The notes: generated by a model not told the origin, from the letters alone. 64,000 bases of DNA from Pseudomonas rustica (GCF_018336155.1 NZ_JAGYHF010000006.1:186001-250000), one strand, 5' to 3'. Counted from the stretch's first letter, positions 38,525 to 49,350 are shown. Made by a program: numbers and translations.

Positions 38525-39598
38525 ATGCTGGTGAGTCAGAATTCGAAACTTGATGTTGTGGTCATTGGCGGTGGTCAATCAGCGCTCACAGTCGCCTATT
38601 TTTTGAAGCGGTCAGGCTTGTCTTACGTGCTGCTCGATGCGGAGTCGGCACCAGGAGGAGCCTGGCGGCATGGCTGGGACTCGCTGCGACTCTTCTCTCC
38701 ATCGGCGTGGAGCTCGATTGCGGGCTGGCCGATGCCTGCCGTATCAGAAGAAACGCCTCAACGTGATGATGTTATCGACTATCTGACTCTGTACGAGCGT
38801 CGATATGACTTCCCCATCATCCGATCCACCAGGGTGACCCGTGTCGAGAAAATCGAAGAAGGATTACGGGTTGTCTCCGGGGATAGATACTGGGATGCCA
38901 AAGCAGTTATCAGTGCAACAGGCACCTGGAGCCGCCCATTTACCCCAAGCTATCCCGGACAGGAGTTGTTCGTAGGGCAGCAGCTTCATTCCGCTCATTA
39001 CGTTGGGCCGGATGAGTTTGAGGGGAAAACCGTCCTTGTCGTGGGTGGCGGCAACTCGGGAGCCCAGATTTACGCCGAGGTATCTAAAGTGGCTCAGGCA
39101 ACCTGGGTGACTCAAGAGGCTCCAAAGTTTCTACCTGATGAGGTTGATGGGCGCGTCCTGTTCGAACGAGCTACTGCTCGATTGAAGGCGCAACAGGAAG
39201 GTGTGGAGCCTGAACAACCCGCTGGGGGGCTGGGCGACATCGTAATGGTGCCATCGGTGAAGGACGCTCGTGAACGCGGTGTATTGAGCGCAGTACGGCC
39301 ATTCACGCACTTCACTTCAACAGGCGTTGTCTGGTCATCAGGAGGCGAAACAACGGCGGATGTCGTCATCTGGTGCACTGGGTTTTCCCCAGCGCTCGAC
39401 CACCTAAACAGCTTGGGCATTGTAGGCCAGGATGGCAAAGTGGCTGTGAACGAAAACCGGAGTGTTGCTTCACCCAATCTGTGGCTGGTGGGTTACGGCG
39501 ATTGGACGGGGCTCGCCTCTGCGACATTGATCGGAGTAACCCGCACCGCTCGAGATGTAGTCAAGCAAGTGCAAAGCTATCTCATAAGCGAATCCTAG
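38525..39598 (+). CDS. arsO: ArsO-type flavin monooxygenase
   Basis: 357 residues. [17 protein letters not shown] (about 11-27) is the FAD-binding GxGxxA/G motif, [18 protein letters not shown] (about 167-184) the NADPH-binding motif, and [14 protein letters not shown] a late conserved segment. ArsO genes occur in Pseudomonas ars clusters; the exact substrate is not settled. A decayed copy of its C-terminal third lies at 40450-40690. Confidence 0.88.
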   Translation: MLVSQNSKLDVVVIGGGQSALTVAYFLKRSGLSYVLLDAESAPGGAWRHGWDSLRLFSPSAWSSIAGWPMPAVSEETPQRDDVIDYLTLYERRYDFPIIRSTRVTRVEKIEEGLRVVSGDRYWDAKAVISATGTWSRPFTPSYPGQELFVGQQLHSAHYVGPDEFEGKTVLVVGGGNSGAQIYAEVSKVAQATWVTQEAPKFLPDEVDGRVLFERATARLKAQQEGVEPEQPAGGLGDIVMVPSVKDARERGVLSAVRPFTHFTSTGVVWSSGGETTADVVIWCTGFSPALDHLNSLGIVGQDGKVAVNENRSVASPNLWLVGYGDWTGLASATLIGVTRTARDVVKQVQSYLISES

Positions 39599-39624
39599 TG
39601 GCTCGCAACGCAAATCGAGTGAGC

Positions 39625-40176
39625 CTACTGTAATGCGACTTCCAGCTGGGGGAAGAGAATAGGCTCCAGTGGCGGAGTTGCCTGGCACAGTCCGAGCCGC
39701 CAGTAGCCGACGTCGTGCCATTTCCCAAGCTTGAAGCCAACCTCCGGATATGTACCGATATGGACGAATCCCAGCGACTCGTGCAGACCCACACTGCCTT
39801 CATTGGGCTGAGCAATTCCAGCGTAAGCTGCGCGAAATCTCTGTTTTTCAAGTATAGGAAGCAAAGTCTCATAAAGCTTACGGCCAACGCGCTGTCGGCG
39901 AGCCGATTCAGCTATGTATACCGTCACGTCCACCGCCCACCTGTAGGCCGGACGTGCGCGGTGCTGGCTGGCATAGGCGTAGCCCTTGATCTCCCCACCG
40001 TCTTCGGCCACAAGGTAGGGATATGTCTGAAGCGTTGTAGCTATTCGCTGAGCGATTTCCTCAGCGCTTGGCGGAATCTCTTCGAAGGAGATCGCTGTTT
40101 TAGAAACGATGGGGGCGTAAATGCGCTGTATGGCTACAGCATCTGCTACCGCCGCCGTACGGATTTTCAAAGCCAT
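39625..40176 (-). CDS. arsN1: GNAT acetyltransferase ArsN1 (phosphinothricin-acetyltransferase-like)
   Basis: 183 residues. It shows the phosphinothricin/arsinothricin N-acetyltransferase layout: IYAPIVSKTAISFEEIPP, YAYASQHRARPAYRWAVDVTVYI, and the acetyl-CoA loop ARRQRVGRKLYETLL. ArsN1 is known to acetylate and detoxify arsinothricin, so this is the likely role here. It converges on arsO, with about 25 bases between the two stops. Confidence 0.9.
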   Translation of the reverse strand: MALKIRTAAVADAVAIQRIYAPIVSKTAISFEEIPPSAEEIAQRIATTLQTYPYLVAEDGGEIKGYAYASQHRARPAYRWAVDVTVYIAESARRQRVGRKLYETLLPILEKQRFRAAYAGIAQPNEGSVGLHESLGFVHIGTYPEVGFKLGKWHDVGYWRLGLCQATPPLEPILFPQLEVALQ

Positions 40177-40303
40177 GTATGTCGTCCCTGATTCGAAAGC
40201 TGAACATTACCCTTTTTAGATCAGCCTTGGACATGCTCGAGATAGAGAAATGTTACGGGCGCTGCCATTCGCCTAAGTAGGGCAGATGGGGCGTCTGCAA
40301 CGA

Positions 40304-40440
40304 TTTGGTCGGAACTACGTCCACATACTTGCATTTCTTCTTAGTAGCCTTTAGAGCCGCTTGCCCAGCAATCAACGAGATCAACGTATCAGCCTAGTGA
40401 ATCAACTCAATAATTTCCCCTCAAACCCATCCCCAACCGG
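40304..40440 (-). pseudogene. Decayed copy of the C-terminus of the gene at 50976-51311
   Basis: Read leftwards this gives GDGFEGKLLS, a stop, then ADTLISLIAGQAALKATKKK. It matches VGNEFEGKMVELIHEADTLS and the AEQEAVKAARKKYKYVEVV part of the protein at 51 kb, with stops and substitutions. Only the last third remains. It directly abuts the arsO remnant. Confidence 0.8.
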
Positions 40441-40449
40441 AGAGTGCAC

Positions 40450-40690
40450 ATCGAACTACGAGACGCTTTTCGATACCATCATATTGTTTACTGGGTTTGC
40501 TCCAACGCTCCATCATCTGGGCAATCTACGAATCGCTGGTAATGACGCCAAAGTCGTCGTGTATGAAATTCGAAGTGTCGCCTCATTTGATCTGTGAATG
40601 GTGGCTTATGGAGATTGGGCGGAGCTTGCCTGGTCTACATTGATCGAATTAACACTCGCCGCTCTGAATATAGTGAAGCAAGTGAAAATA
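40450..40690 (+). pseudogene. Decayed copy of the arsO C-terminus
   Basis: The frame reads FDTIILFTGFAPTLHHLGNL, RSVASFDL, then an in-frame TGA and MVAYGDWAELAWSTLIELTL, ending NIVKQVK. This lines up codon by codon with ArsO ([52 protein letters not shown]). The TGA replaces the TGG of WLVGYG. Only about 80 codons remain, so it is a dead duplicate. Confidence 0.85.
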
Positions 40691-40984
40691 CCTCACTGGG
40701 TGATGGCGAAAGCACTCATATGCAATGCGAATACCCTATAAATGATTTACTAGGTTATTACTTGGTAAGCGCTAATTTAAAATTTCTATATGTTCAAATG
40801 AAGCATGCCCTAAATCCTATTTCGGTCGACGCCTCCGCATAAATCCTCAATGCTCACATTCAGAAACATAATATCTAAAATAGAAGGCCAGCCTTCTCGA
40901 GCTACATTGAATTGCCCGACGAACGGTGCTCAAGCTCGCGTGGCGATTGACGACATTGCTGATAATTCACACGAGGCTCTAATT

Positions 40985-42613
40985 ATGATACTGCGCAAAC
41001 TCAACCTTGCTCCGCGCTCGGCTCTATGCTTTGGTTTCTTTTGCCTTATGATTATTGCACTTGGGATCATCGCCCTTAAGCAGACGTCAAGTTTGAAGGA
41101 TTCTGAAAGTTTCGTTGAAACGAATGTTGTTCCCAGCATATCCATACTTGGGATAATTGACAGGGAGTTTGTAAGCATCAGAGGTAGCAACGCACGGTTG
41201 CGCAACCCTGTAGAGCCCGCAAGTCGCAAAACTCAAGCTCTAGAGGAATTAAATAAGGCTAGAGTTAATATCCAGAATTCGCTGACGAATTTGCAACCTC
41301 TAATCGTAACCCCGATAGGCAAGCAGAAAATTGATGAGCTTTCAAAAAGCCTTGCCAGCTATCAAACTGTTCAAGATCAATACTTATCTCTAATTTCCTC
41401 AGGAAGTTTAGATGAGGCAGTCAAGCTTTCCAGCGAGTCGATGAAACAATCTGCTGATGCTGTTGAAGGCCATATCGAAGAAATGATAGACGTTAATAAT
41501 AACAAAGCTAAACGAGCCGGGGAGGAGGCGAGTCAAACTTATGAGCAAGCTAAGTTAATCGTTGGGGCATTTATATTGATAAGTACCTTGGCAGCTATTG
41601 CACTGGCCTTGATGTACACCCGGAGTATTACCAGCCCGATCAGCCAATTACTAGCTATTGCCGAGCGCATTGCTAAAAACGATCTCACCGGAGTTATCGA
41701 AGCTCAAGGACACGATGAGGTGGCTAGACTTATGCGAGCTTTAAGTGTAATGCAGCATGGTCTACGAAATACCCTTTCTTTGATATCTGATTCCTCCAAC
41801 CAGTTGGCTTCGACGTCTGAAGAAATGCATGCTGTCACCGAAGACGCAAATAAAGGCATGCTGCGTCAAAATAACGAAGTTGAAATGGCAGCCACTGCCG
41901 TCACTGAGATGAGTGCAGCGGTAGAAGAGGTAGCTAGAAATGCCTCGCAAGCCTCTGAAGCAGCCAATCGATCCAACTCCGCCGCGTTGGCTGGTCGTGC
42001 ACGCGTCGATGAAACCGTGCAGGCCATCAGCCTGATGGTCGCAAATGTTGAAGACGCATCCCAAGAGGTACAAGGGCTCGCCGTAATGGCCACCGACATC
42101 AGCAAGGTTTTGGATGTGATACGCGCTATCGCCGAACAAACCAATCTTCTTGCGTTGAATGCGGCTATCGAAGCCGCTCGTGCGGGTGAGGCGGGTCGAG
42201 GCTTCGCAGTAGTCGCTGATGAAGTCCGAGCTTTAGCTCATCGTACTCAGCAATCAACCAGTGAAATTGAGCAGATGATCAGCTCAATTCAAAAAGGCAC
42301 TGGGTCTGCTGTGTCTGCAATGACTCACACAAACACCCAAGCCCAGAAAACACTGGACACTGCTCAAGGCGCTGGTTCCGCGTTGGTGGAGATTACCGAA
42401 TCTATCGACAATATTACTGAGCGCAACGTTTTGATTGCGACCGCATCGGAGGAGCAGGCTCAGGTTGCAAGGGAGGTAGATCGCAGCCTGGTGAGTATCC
42501 GTGATCTTTCAAATCAAGCGGCAGAGGGCTCAAGTCAGACAGCTATTGCAACGTCCGAACTCACAAAACTAGCGGTCGAGTTGAACAGGCTGGTAAAGCA
42601 GTTTCAAATGTAG
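40985..42613 (+). CDS. Methyl-accepting chemotaxis protein
   Basis: 542 residues from [19 protein letters not shown]; a longer start at 40850 is less likely because the first helix begins here and GAGG lies 9 bases upstream. Membrane helix about 11-30, periplasmic four-helix-bundle sensor (about 31-190), second helix about 191-212 with a HAMP domain (about 213-265), then the signalling domain with the conserved hairpin [37 protein letters not shown]. The ligand is unknown. More AT-rich than its neighbours. It follows the ars remnants, not an obvious operon. Confidence 0.92.
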   Translation: MILRKLNLAPRSALCFGFFCLMIIALGIIALKQTSSLKDSESFVETNVVPSISILGIIDREFVSIRGSNARLRNPVEPASRKTQALEELNKARVNIQNSLTNLQPLIVTPIGKQKIDELSKSLASYQTVQDQYLSLISSGSLDEAVKLSSESMKQSADAVEGHIEEMIDVNNNKAKRAGEEASQTYEQAKLIVGAFILISTLAAIALALMYTRSITSPISQLLAIAERIAKNDLTGVIEAQGHDEVARLMRALSVMQHGLRNTLSLISDSSNQLASTSEEMHAVTEDANKGMLRQNNEVEMAATAVTEMSAAVEEVARNASQASEAANRSNSAALAGRARVDETVQAISLMVANVEDASQEVQGLAVMATDISKVLDVIRAIAEQTNLLALNAAIEAARAGEAGRGFAVVADEVRALAHRTQQSTSEIEQMISSIQKGTGSAVSAMTHTNTQAQKTLDTAQGAGSALVEITESIDNITERNVLIATASEEQAQVAREVDRSLVSIRDLSNQAAEGSSQTAIATSELTKLAVELNRLVKQFQM

Positions 42614-42694
42614 TTATAGCCCTCTTTACTGGAGCGTTACGTGCATAAACTATCAATTTTTATCAGGTAGTTCGCAACTTTCAAGTGGGGTTTA

Positions 42695-42718
42695 GGTGCT
42701 CCGGGCCTGCGGAGCACC
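42695..42718. terminator. Hairpin after the chemoreceptor gene
   Basis: GGTGCTCCG / CGGAGCACC form a perfect 9-bp stem with a 6-base loop, 80 bases after the stop. No T-run follows, so a pure rho-independent role is uncertain. Apart from this, the 320-base gap up to 42936 holds nothing I can identify. Confidence 0.55.
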
Positions 42719-42936
42719 GGTAGCTCGACTCTTTGATATCCGCCGTGGGATTGCCATCCTGTAGAAGTAGAACGTATCTGGGATTGATGAGCAGGCTGAG
42801 TTGGAGGATCGCTGGAGTCACTCACGCTGAGCTTAACAGTGTGTTGCAGTCAACGTCTGCTTGAGCGCGGTCGCAAAAATTGTGGGCACAGCGACTACCC
42901 AAAATTCGAGGCAAGCACATATCTGTTTAACCGACC

Positions 42937-44184
42937 TCAAAACTCTATGCTGAGTAACCATCCGAGAAGACCTCCCACCAGGACGACCAACCATGGAGGA
43001 ACCTTCCAGAACATCAAAGCCACAAGCGCTATCAGCGCCAAGCCAAAGTCTGTAGGAGTCAATATGGCGCTCGTCCAGACTGGATTATACAAGGCTGCCA
43101 GGAGAAGACCTACAACTGCTGCGTTTACGCCTGAAAGTGCGGCTTGGGTGCGTAAGCTTTTCCGCAGTTGCTCCCAAAATGGCAACACGCCGATTACGAG
43201 CAAGAACGAAGGAGCAAAAATTGCAACGACGCACGCGGTAGCCCCGAGCCAACCAGAAGGTTGGGCATTCATGGACGCGCCAAGAAATGCTGCGAATGTA
43301 AAAAGCGGGCCTGGTACGGCCTGTGCTAAACCATATCCGGCAAGAAACGTGTCATTGGCTACCCATCCGTTCGGTACGGTAGCTGACTGAAGCAACGGCA
43401 GCACAACGTGCCCACCTCCGAAAACTAATGACCCAGTACGGAAAAAGACGTTTACCACAGCTAACGCTTGAGAGGGCCACACTTGAACCAGTAATGGCAA
43501 GCCAGCTAACAGGCCGAAGAACAGCAGCAATAACACCGCACCGACTTTCCTGCTCACCGATATCGGCAAAGACTCCGTAGTTTGGCTCTGATGGGTTTTG
43601 AAGAGCATCAATCCTATGACGGCACCGAAGAAAATCACGCCAATCTGCCCCCAAGCATGCGGCCAAAGCAGTGCAGCATAAGCAGCAAACACGGCGACGG
43701 CTATTCGAGGGGCATCAGTGCAAAGACTACGGCCCATTCCCCAGACGGCTTGAGCAACGACAGCCACTGCAACAATTTTAAGACCATGTAAAAGACCGCT
43801 CGGAAGAGCCCGTCCCCACGAGGACATGCCCTGAGCGAATAAAACCAGGATTGTTGCCGAAGGCAATGTGAAGCCTGCCCACGCAGCTACTGCTCCAGGA
43901 ACCCCGGCACGAGATAGTCCTAAACCTATTCCAACCTGGCTACTGGCGGGCCCCGGTAAGAACTGGCACAGAGCAATCAAATCCCCATAACTACGCTCGC
44001 TCAGCCATTGGCGTCGAGCGACAAATTCTTCGCGAAAGTAAGCTAGATGTGCAATCGGGCCTCCGAAGGAGGTGAGCCCTAGGCGCAGAAACACCAGAAA
44101 AACCGCCCAAGGGGAGTCAGTCGTGACGGCCTTTACACTATCTTCGGCTGCCAATATCCATCCCTCCCAAAATGACTGCTGCAC
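42937..44184 (-). CDS. chrA: Chromate exporter ChrA
   Basis: 415 residues, two homologous CHR halves. First half: LRLGLTSFGGPIAHLAYFRE (about 31-50) with FLPGPASSQVGIGLG; second half: FRTGSLVFGGGHVVLPLLQ (about 247-265) with LAQAVPGPLFTFAAFLG. These GGP/GGGH and PGP motifs define ChrA, which exports chromate from the cytoplasm. No chrB-type regulator is adjacent. It is divergent from the SulP gene across about 560 bases. Confidence 0.95.
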   Translation of the reverse strand: MQQSFWEGWILAAEDSVKAVTTDSPWAVFLVFLRLGLTSFGGPIAHLAYFREEFVARRQWLSERSYGDLIALCQFLPGPASSQVGIGLGLSRAGVPGAVAAWAGFTLPSATILVLFAQGMSSWGRALPSGLLHGLKIVAVAVVAQAVWGMGRSLCTDAPRIAVAVFAAYAALLWPHAWGQIGVIFFGAVIGLMLFKTHQSQTTESLPISVSRKVGAVLLLLFFGLLAGLPLLVQVWPSQALAVVNVFFRTGSLVFGGGHVVLPLLQSATVPNGWVANDTFLAGYGLAQAVPGPLFTFAAFLGASMNAQPSGWLGATACVVAIFAPSFLLVIGVLPFWEQLRKSLRTQAALSGVNAAVVGLLLAALYNPVWTSAILTPTDFGLALIALVALMFWKVPPWLVVLVGGLLGWLLSIEF

Positions 44185-44748
44185 AAAACCAAATACTTTG
44201 GAGCCAACGGTATATAGGCTAACCGATGGCCTTCCTTAGGCATACGCGGCTAGCCCTGCGAGTGGATCAGAACTTGGTTTCATAATGATGTACCAACTCA
44301 GCGAAAACCAGTTCGAGCTCTAAGCGGGTCTCGCGAGATGCTTACCGCTTTCACCGTTGCCACCCGTAACAGAGCCATACTTGCAAATTAGACGTTGCTC
44401 AAAAACCAACTCTTCAGCTACCTCTCTTTTAGCATTAAATGTTCGTGGAGCTTGACACTGGGTCGCGATCAAGGGTGGATTTACTGTATACTGCCTGCTC
44501 TGCATACCCTTGAGCTACAGGAACACTCGCATGACTGTACTCCAAACGATCTACTGGCAGCCTACGCCGCCTTAGCGCTACGCCCCCTCGCAACATCCTG
44601 CTTCCGCTAGCCTCGCTCGCGGGTGCGCACTGCTGTACGCCTGGTTTTACACCTTAAGCACACAGCAAAAAATCCTCAAAATTTGAATTTGTATCGATTC
44701 GCTCGCCGTTCCCTTGGCGTGCGCGATGCTTTGCCTTGGATATTTTCT
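44185..44748. other. Long divergent leader between chrA and the SulP gene
   Basis: 564 bases with no convincing gene. A TTGACA word lies near 44453 and TATACT near 44486, but their spacing is too wide for one promoter. There is no match to the fluoride-riboswitch pattern found at 50773-50826. A GTG at 44623 could extend the SulP protein by 42 residues, but those residues look unlike the family. Confidence 0.45.
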
Positions 44749-46236
44749 ATGCTGCAAAAACTTAGACAAACGTGGTTTTCCAATGTCCGTGGCGACGTGC
44801 TCGCGGGGTTAGTGGTCGCACTCGCGCTTATCCCTGAAGCAATTGCCTTTTCCATCATCGCCGGTGTAGACCCCAAAGTCGGTCTCTACGCCTCATTCTG
44901 TATCTGTGCTGTCATCGCCTTTGTCGGTGGGCGCCCCGGAATGATCTCGGCGGCTACCGGCGCCATGGCACTGCTCATGGTTACGTTGGTTAAAGAGCAC
45001 GGACTTCAGTATTTGCTGGCCGCGACCCTTCTATGTGGCGTACTTCAAATCCTTGCCGGCTACCTGAAGCTTGGCTCGTTGATGCGGTTCGTTTCACGGT
45101 CGGTAGTCACCGGTTTCGTAAACGCATTGGCGATCCTGATTTTCATGGCGCAGTTGCCGGAACTTACGAATGTCACCTGGCGCGTCTACGCCATGACGGC
45201 AGCGGGCCTCGGGATCATCTACCTGTTCCCATACGTACCGAAGATCGGCAAGCTGATTCCGTCACCGTTGGTGTGCATCCTGACGCTGACTGCCGTCGTC
45301 ATTTACCTCGGTTTGGATATCCGCACCGTCGGTGACATGGGCCAACTGCCGGATACGTTGCCGATTTTCCTTTGGCCCGAAGTGCCGCTGAACTTTGAAA
45401 CCCTGCGCATCATTTTCCCGTACTCGGCTGCCTTGGCCGTAGTGGGTCTACTCGAGTCAATGATGACCGCGACCATCGTCGACGACCTTACCGATACCAC
45501 CAGCAACAAAAACCGCGAGTGCAAAGGCCAGGGTGTGGCCAACATCGCTGCCGGCATGCTTGGCGGCATGGCAGGTTGCGCCATGATCGGCCAGTCGATC
45601 ATCAACGTGAAATCTGGTGGCCGCACCCGTCTCTCGACATTGTGTGCCGGCGTTTTCCTGCTGCTGATGGTGGTATTTCTTGGCGAATGGCTCTCCAAAA
45701 TCCCTATGGCGGCACTCGTGGCTGTGATGATCATGGTGTCCATCGGCACCTTTAGCTGGGATTCTTTGCGTAATCTGAAAGAGCATCCGCTGTCGACCAA
45801 CCTTGTCATGGTGGCGACCGTCGTGGTCGTCGTGGCTACTCACAACCTGGCCTACGGCGTACTGGTAGGTGTGCTGCTAGCTTCGCTGTTTTTTGCCAAT
45901 AAGGTTGGGCACTACCTGGATATCAAGAGCACTCTGGAAGAGACGGAATCGCATCGGACTTACCACGTCGTGGGCCAGGTGTTCTTTAGCTCTGCGGACA
46001 AGTTCACTGAAGTTTTTGACTTCAAGGAAGCTCTCAACAAAGTCACCATCGATCTCACACAGGCGCATTTCTGGGATATCACCGCCGTCGCAGCCCTAGA
46101 TAAGGTCGTGATCAAGTTCCGACGTGAAGGGGCTGAGGTTGAAGTGCTAGGTCTCAATGATGCCAGCGCAACAATCGTTGACCGCTTCGGCGTTCATGAC
46201 AAACCCGGTGCCATCGACAAGCTCATGAGCCACTAA
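44749..46236 (+). CDS. SulP-family anion transporter with STAS domain
   Basis: 495 residues from [20 protein letters not shown]. About ten to twelve membrane segments; [33 protein letters not shown] is the SulP signature region. The C-terminal 110 residues form a STAS domain with [22 protein letters not shown]. The anion (sulfate, bicarbonate, molybdate or other) cannot be told from sequence. It starts an operon with a universal stress protein 11 bases downstream, a pairing seen in other Pseudomonas ion-resistance islands (recalled). Confidence 0.9.
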   Translation: MLQKLRQTWFSNVRGDVLAGLVVALALIPEAIAFSIIAGVDPKVGLYASFCICAVIAFVGGRPGMISAATGAMALLMVTLVKEHGLQYLLAATLLCGVLQILAGYLKLGSLMRFVSRSVVTGFVNALAILIFMAQLPELTNVTWRVYAMTAAGLGIIYLFPYVPKIGKLIPSPLVCILTLTAVVIYLGLDIRTVGDMGQLPDTLPIFLWPEVPLNFETLRIIFPYSAALAVVGLLESMMTATIVDDLTDTTSNKNRECKGQGVANIAAGMLGGMAGCAMIGQSIINVKSGGRTRLSTLCAGVFLLLMVVFLGEWLSKIPMAALVAVMIMVSIGTFSWDSLRNLKEHPLSTNLVMVATVVVVVATHNLAYGVLVGVLLASLFFANKVGHYLDIKSTLEETESHRTYHVVGQVFFSSADKFTEVFDFKEALNKVTIDLTQAHFWDITAVAALDKVVIKFRREGAEVEVLGLNDASATIVDRFGVHDKPGAIDKLMSH

Positions 46237-46247
46237 GGAGAACAACA

Positions 46248-47099
46248 ATGACCCACGTAATGGCGTGCATTGATAACTCACAATCCTCACTGGCGGTCTG
46301 CGATTACGCAGCATGGGCCTCGCAACGACTCAGCGCTCCCCTGACCTTGCTTCATGTGCTGGATAAGGAGAAATATCCTGCATCCACTGACCTCAGCGGC
46401 AATATCGGTCTCGGTAGCAGAGAACATCTACTGGAGGAGTTGGCCACGCTGGATGCGCAGCGTGCAAAACTGGCCTTGGAGCATGGGCAGCACATGCTTG
46501 AAAAAGCTCGCGAGCGAACAGTCATCTCTGGCGCCATGTCACCTGATCTGAAGCAGCGCCACGGCCATCTCGTCGAGAGCCTGAGCGATCTCCAAGACGA
46601 CATTCGATTGCTGGTGATTGGAAGAGTCGGTGAGGACAGCGCGCGCAGTGCCCAAAGTCTTGGCAGCCAGATTGAAGCGGTAGTCCGAACTATCCACCGC
46701 CCCATCCTGATTACAACCAGCCATTTCAGAAAACCTGAAACGGTCATGGTGGCATTTGACGGCAGCGCTGCAGGCCACAAGACCGTACAGATGCTTGCTT
46801 CAAGCCCGCTATGCGAGGGCCTGCCAATTCATATCGTCATGGTTGGTACGGACTCTGAAGAAAATCAAAACGAGCTGGAGAAAGCACGAGCCACACTTGC
46901 CTCTTCTGGCCTGCTAGTGCATGCCGAGATCCACCCAGGCGAAGTAGAGTCGGTACTGCATGCGTATCAGGCAGAGCATGGCATTGACCTCCTGGTCATG
47001 GGTGCGTACGGGCACTCACGCATCAGGCAGTTTCTTGTAGGCAGCACGACCACGACGATGCTGCGGACATCCACTTTACCCGTATTGCTGCTTCGCTGA
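46248..47099 (+). CDS. Tandem universal stress protein
   Basis: 283 residues, two UspA domains. The second has the nucleotide-binding signature GAYGHSRIRQFLVGSTTTTML (about 253-273), G-x2-G-x9-G-(S/T); the first is degenerate at that place. Likely an ATP-binding stress protein. Its start lies 11 bases after the SulP stop, with AAGGAG upstream, so both are cotranscribed. UspA genes are among the genes known to be linked to fluoride resistance. Confidence 0.9.
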   Translation: MTHVMACIDNSQSSLAVCDYAAWASQRLSAPLTLLHVLDKEKYPASTDLSGNIGLGSREHLLEELATLDAQRAKLALEHGQHMLEKARERTVISGAMSPDLKQRHGHLVESLSDLQDDIRLLVIGRVGEDSARSAQSLGSQIEAVVRTIHRPILITTSHFRKPETVMVAFDGSAAGHKTVQMLASSPLCEGLPIHIVMVGTDSEENQNELEKARATLASSGLLVHAEIHPGEVESVLHAYQAEHGIDLLVMGAYGHSRIRQFLVGSTTTTMLRTSTLPVLLLR

Positions 47100-47191
47100 G
47101 CCAGTGCCACTGGCCACAGTATTTCCAGAATTGCGGAAATGCCGTGGCCACCCTGGACGATGACTAACTGATCTTGCGGTAACGAAACTAC

Positions 47192-47725
47192 ATGCAACTC
47201 ATAACTGAAATTGTTCACCCCGAGCTGAAATCCAAACAGGGCAGAGTATTCCGTCGACATGCAGCACGCGGCATCGTGATGCGGGATGAACAGATCCTGT
47301 TGCTGTTCACCGAGCGCTATAACGACTTCAGCTTTCCTGGAGGCGGTCTTGATGGTGACGAGAGCATTGTCACAGGCTTGAAGCGTGAGCTTGAGGAAGA
47401 GACTGGTGCCCGTGAAATACAGGTGCTCCAGCACTACGGTTACATCGAGGAGTACCGGCCCTATTGGAAGCCACAGTACGATCTGATGCACATGACCTCG
47501 CATTTTTATCAATGCGAAGTCGCGCCCCAGCTAGCGCCCGTAAGAATGGAAAGCCACGAAATCGCTAATGGTATGCGGCCTGTCTAGATCAACCTGCATG
47601 AAGCCATAACGCATAATGAAGCCGTGATGCAGCGTCAGGAGTCATCGATGGGGCAGTTCATTCAGCGCGAAACGTTCATGCTGAAAAAAATCGCGTCCGA
47701 GTTGATGCCGCCAATCAGCCTTTGA
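47192..47725 (+). pseudogene. NUDIX hydrolase gene with a premature stop
   Basis: The Nudix box is intact: GGGLDGDESIVTGLKRELEEETGA fits G-x5-E-x7-R-E-x2-E-E-x-G. After residue 131 (NGMRPV) an in-frame TAG stops the protein. The same frame goes on INLHEAITHNEAVMQRQESS and further to a TGA at 47723-47725, and this reads as the natural C-terminus. TAG most simply replaces TGG (Trp), as RPVWINLHEA suits the family. The short product may be unstable or still active. It is 92 bases after the stress-protein gene. Confidence 0.8.
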
Positions 47726-47785
47726 GGGGATATTTCAGCAACTTGTGGCGTAAAGCACGATGACCTCGCTTCGCGAGACGATGTT

Positions 47786-47826
47786 CCGGCCACAGGATTT
47801 CTGTCAGGGAGAAACTCCGTGGCCGG
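47786..47826 (-). terminator. Hairpin downstream of nhaA
   Basis: CCGGCCAC / GTGGCCGG form an 8-bp stem enclosing a smaller GAGTTTCTC-type hairpin, just past the nhaA stop. It has no T-run, so it may be rho-assisted. Confidence 0.5.
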
Positions 47827-47837
47827 CTCGCTTACGC

Positions 47838-49064
47838 TTATTTAGAAACCGTGGCGGCGACAATGGCGGGCGCAGCGCTGCGTCGCAAAATCAGGACTCC
47901 ACCGATTGCAGCCAGGGTCGAACCAATCAACACGCCGACTTTTACCTCATCGATCAGGTGAGCTGATCCAGCAAACGCCAGGTTTCCGATGAACAGGCTC
48001 ATGGTGAAGCCGATGCCACACAAGAGCGCAACGCCGTAAAGCTGTGCCCAATTGCTGCCTTCCGGCAGTTTGGCCAAGCCCATACGAATGGCCAGAGCAG
48101 CCAATAGGAAGATGCCAATCTGCTTGCCCACCAACAAGCCGAGCGCAACACCCAGCGGAACCGGATCGACTAGGTTTTCCATCGAAATACCGGCCAATGA
48201 AACACCCGCATTGGCGAAGCCAAAAATCGGCACCACAGCGAACGCTACCCACATATGCAGCTTTTCTTCTAGGAACAGCAGTGGAGACCGGGCTTCCTCT
48301 TCAGGCTTACCCATTGGAACGCACAGCGCTACAGCGACACCCGCAAGGGTGGCGTGCACTCCCGATTGCAGCACGAAGAACCACAGCACACCACCTACCA
48401 GCAGATACGGGAACAATCGTCTGACGCCCAATCGATTCATTGCGATCAGAATGGCCAAGGTTGCAAGCGATGCCAGCAACATCGGCATGGAAAGACCAGA
48501 GGTGTAGAAAAAGGCAATGATGACTACAGCACCCAGGTCGTCAATGATCGCCAAGGCGGCGAGGAAGACCTTCAGCGACGTAGGGACTCGCCTCCCCAGC
48601 AACGACAAGACGCCCAAGGCGAATGCGATGTCGGTAGCGGCTGGGATAGCCCACCCCTTCAAAGTCTCAGAATTACCCCAGTTGATTGCGATGTAGATCA
48701 GCGCAGGCACAACCATGCCACCTAAAGCACCAAACCCCGGCAGGGCGCGCTGGCCCCAAGTAGAAAGCCCACCTGCCAGAACCTCTCTTTTGATCTCTAG
48801 GCCGACCATCAGGAAGAAGATGGCCATGAGGCCATCATTGACCCAATGCTCCACAGACATGCCCAACCAGACACTGTGCAAGGCGGCAAAATAACCTTGC
48901 GAGAGAGGCGAGTTCGCCACGATTAGGGCCGCGAGTGCTGCGCCCATCAGTACAAGACCGCCAGCGGATTCCGACGATAGGAAGCGAGCCAGAATCGCGG
49001 CTGCTCTAGGGGTTTCTGCGGGAGCTCTACTATGAGTCATCAGTGTCCTTGCGCTTTGATCCAA
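47838..49064 (-). CDS. nhaA: Na+/H+ antiporter NhaA
   Basis: 408 residues, twelve-helix NhaA type. The ion-binding [16 protein letters not shown] (about 165-180, two adjacent Asp) and the start of helix [19 protein letters not shown], are intact. It exchanges Na+ for H+ and raises external pH tolerance. NhaA is among the genes known to sit under fluoride riboswitches. It lies about 290 bases after ppa on the same strand, so it may have its own promoter. Confidence 0.95.
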   Translation of the reverse strand: MDQSARTLMTHSRAPAETPRAAAILARFLSSESAGGLVLMGAALAALIVANSPLSQGYFAALHSVWLGMSVEHWVNDGLMAIFFLMVGLEIKREVLAGGLSTWGQRALPGFGALGGMVVPALIYIAINWGNSETLKGWAIPAATDIAFALGVLSLLGRRVPTSLKVFLAALAIIDDLGAVVIIAFFYTSGLSMPMLLASLATLAILIAMNRLGVRRLFPYLLVGGVLWFFVLQSGVHATLAGVAVALCVPMGKPEEEARSPLLFLEEKLHMWVAFAVVPIFGFANAGVSLAGISMENLVDPVPLGVALGLLVGKQIGIFLLAALAIRMGLAKLPEGSNWAQLYGVALLCGIGFTMSLFIGNLAFAGSAHLIDEVKVGVLIGSTLAAIGGVLILRRSAAPAIVAATVSK

Positions 49065-49350
49065 AGCGATTATTTTAACATCCGAGGTTTACCAGCGCGG
49101 CAGGGCACATAGCCTGTAACGATTTACACCGAGCCTTAATCAGCCTTCAGTGTGTTCCCAGGCACGGGCTCGCTCATGAAACGTAGGAGCGCGCTCCAAG
49201 CACATAGCCTCACTAGGCGAGCGAGCATCGATCCTTCTTTACAGGCGTGTGGCTCCTCGGATATTTGATGATTGAAGCAACTGAGGCCCAGCATAAATGC
49301 ACGCACCTCAGCGCGATCCTACGACAGTGGCATTTGAATCTGGAGTAAGC
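49065..49350. other. Gap between ppa and nhaA, no gene seen
   Basis: 286 bases. No second riboswitch, repeat or small gene that I can support. It may contain a promoter for nhaA. Confidence 0.5.

Noticed and set aside
44260..44740. Second fluoride riboswitch before the SulP gene
   Set aside because: The required GATGG...TGATGCCTAC pattern is absent from the region.
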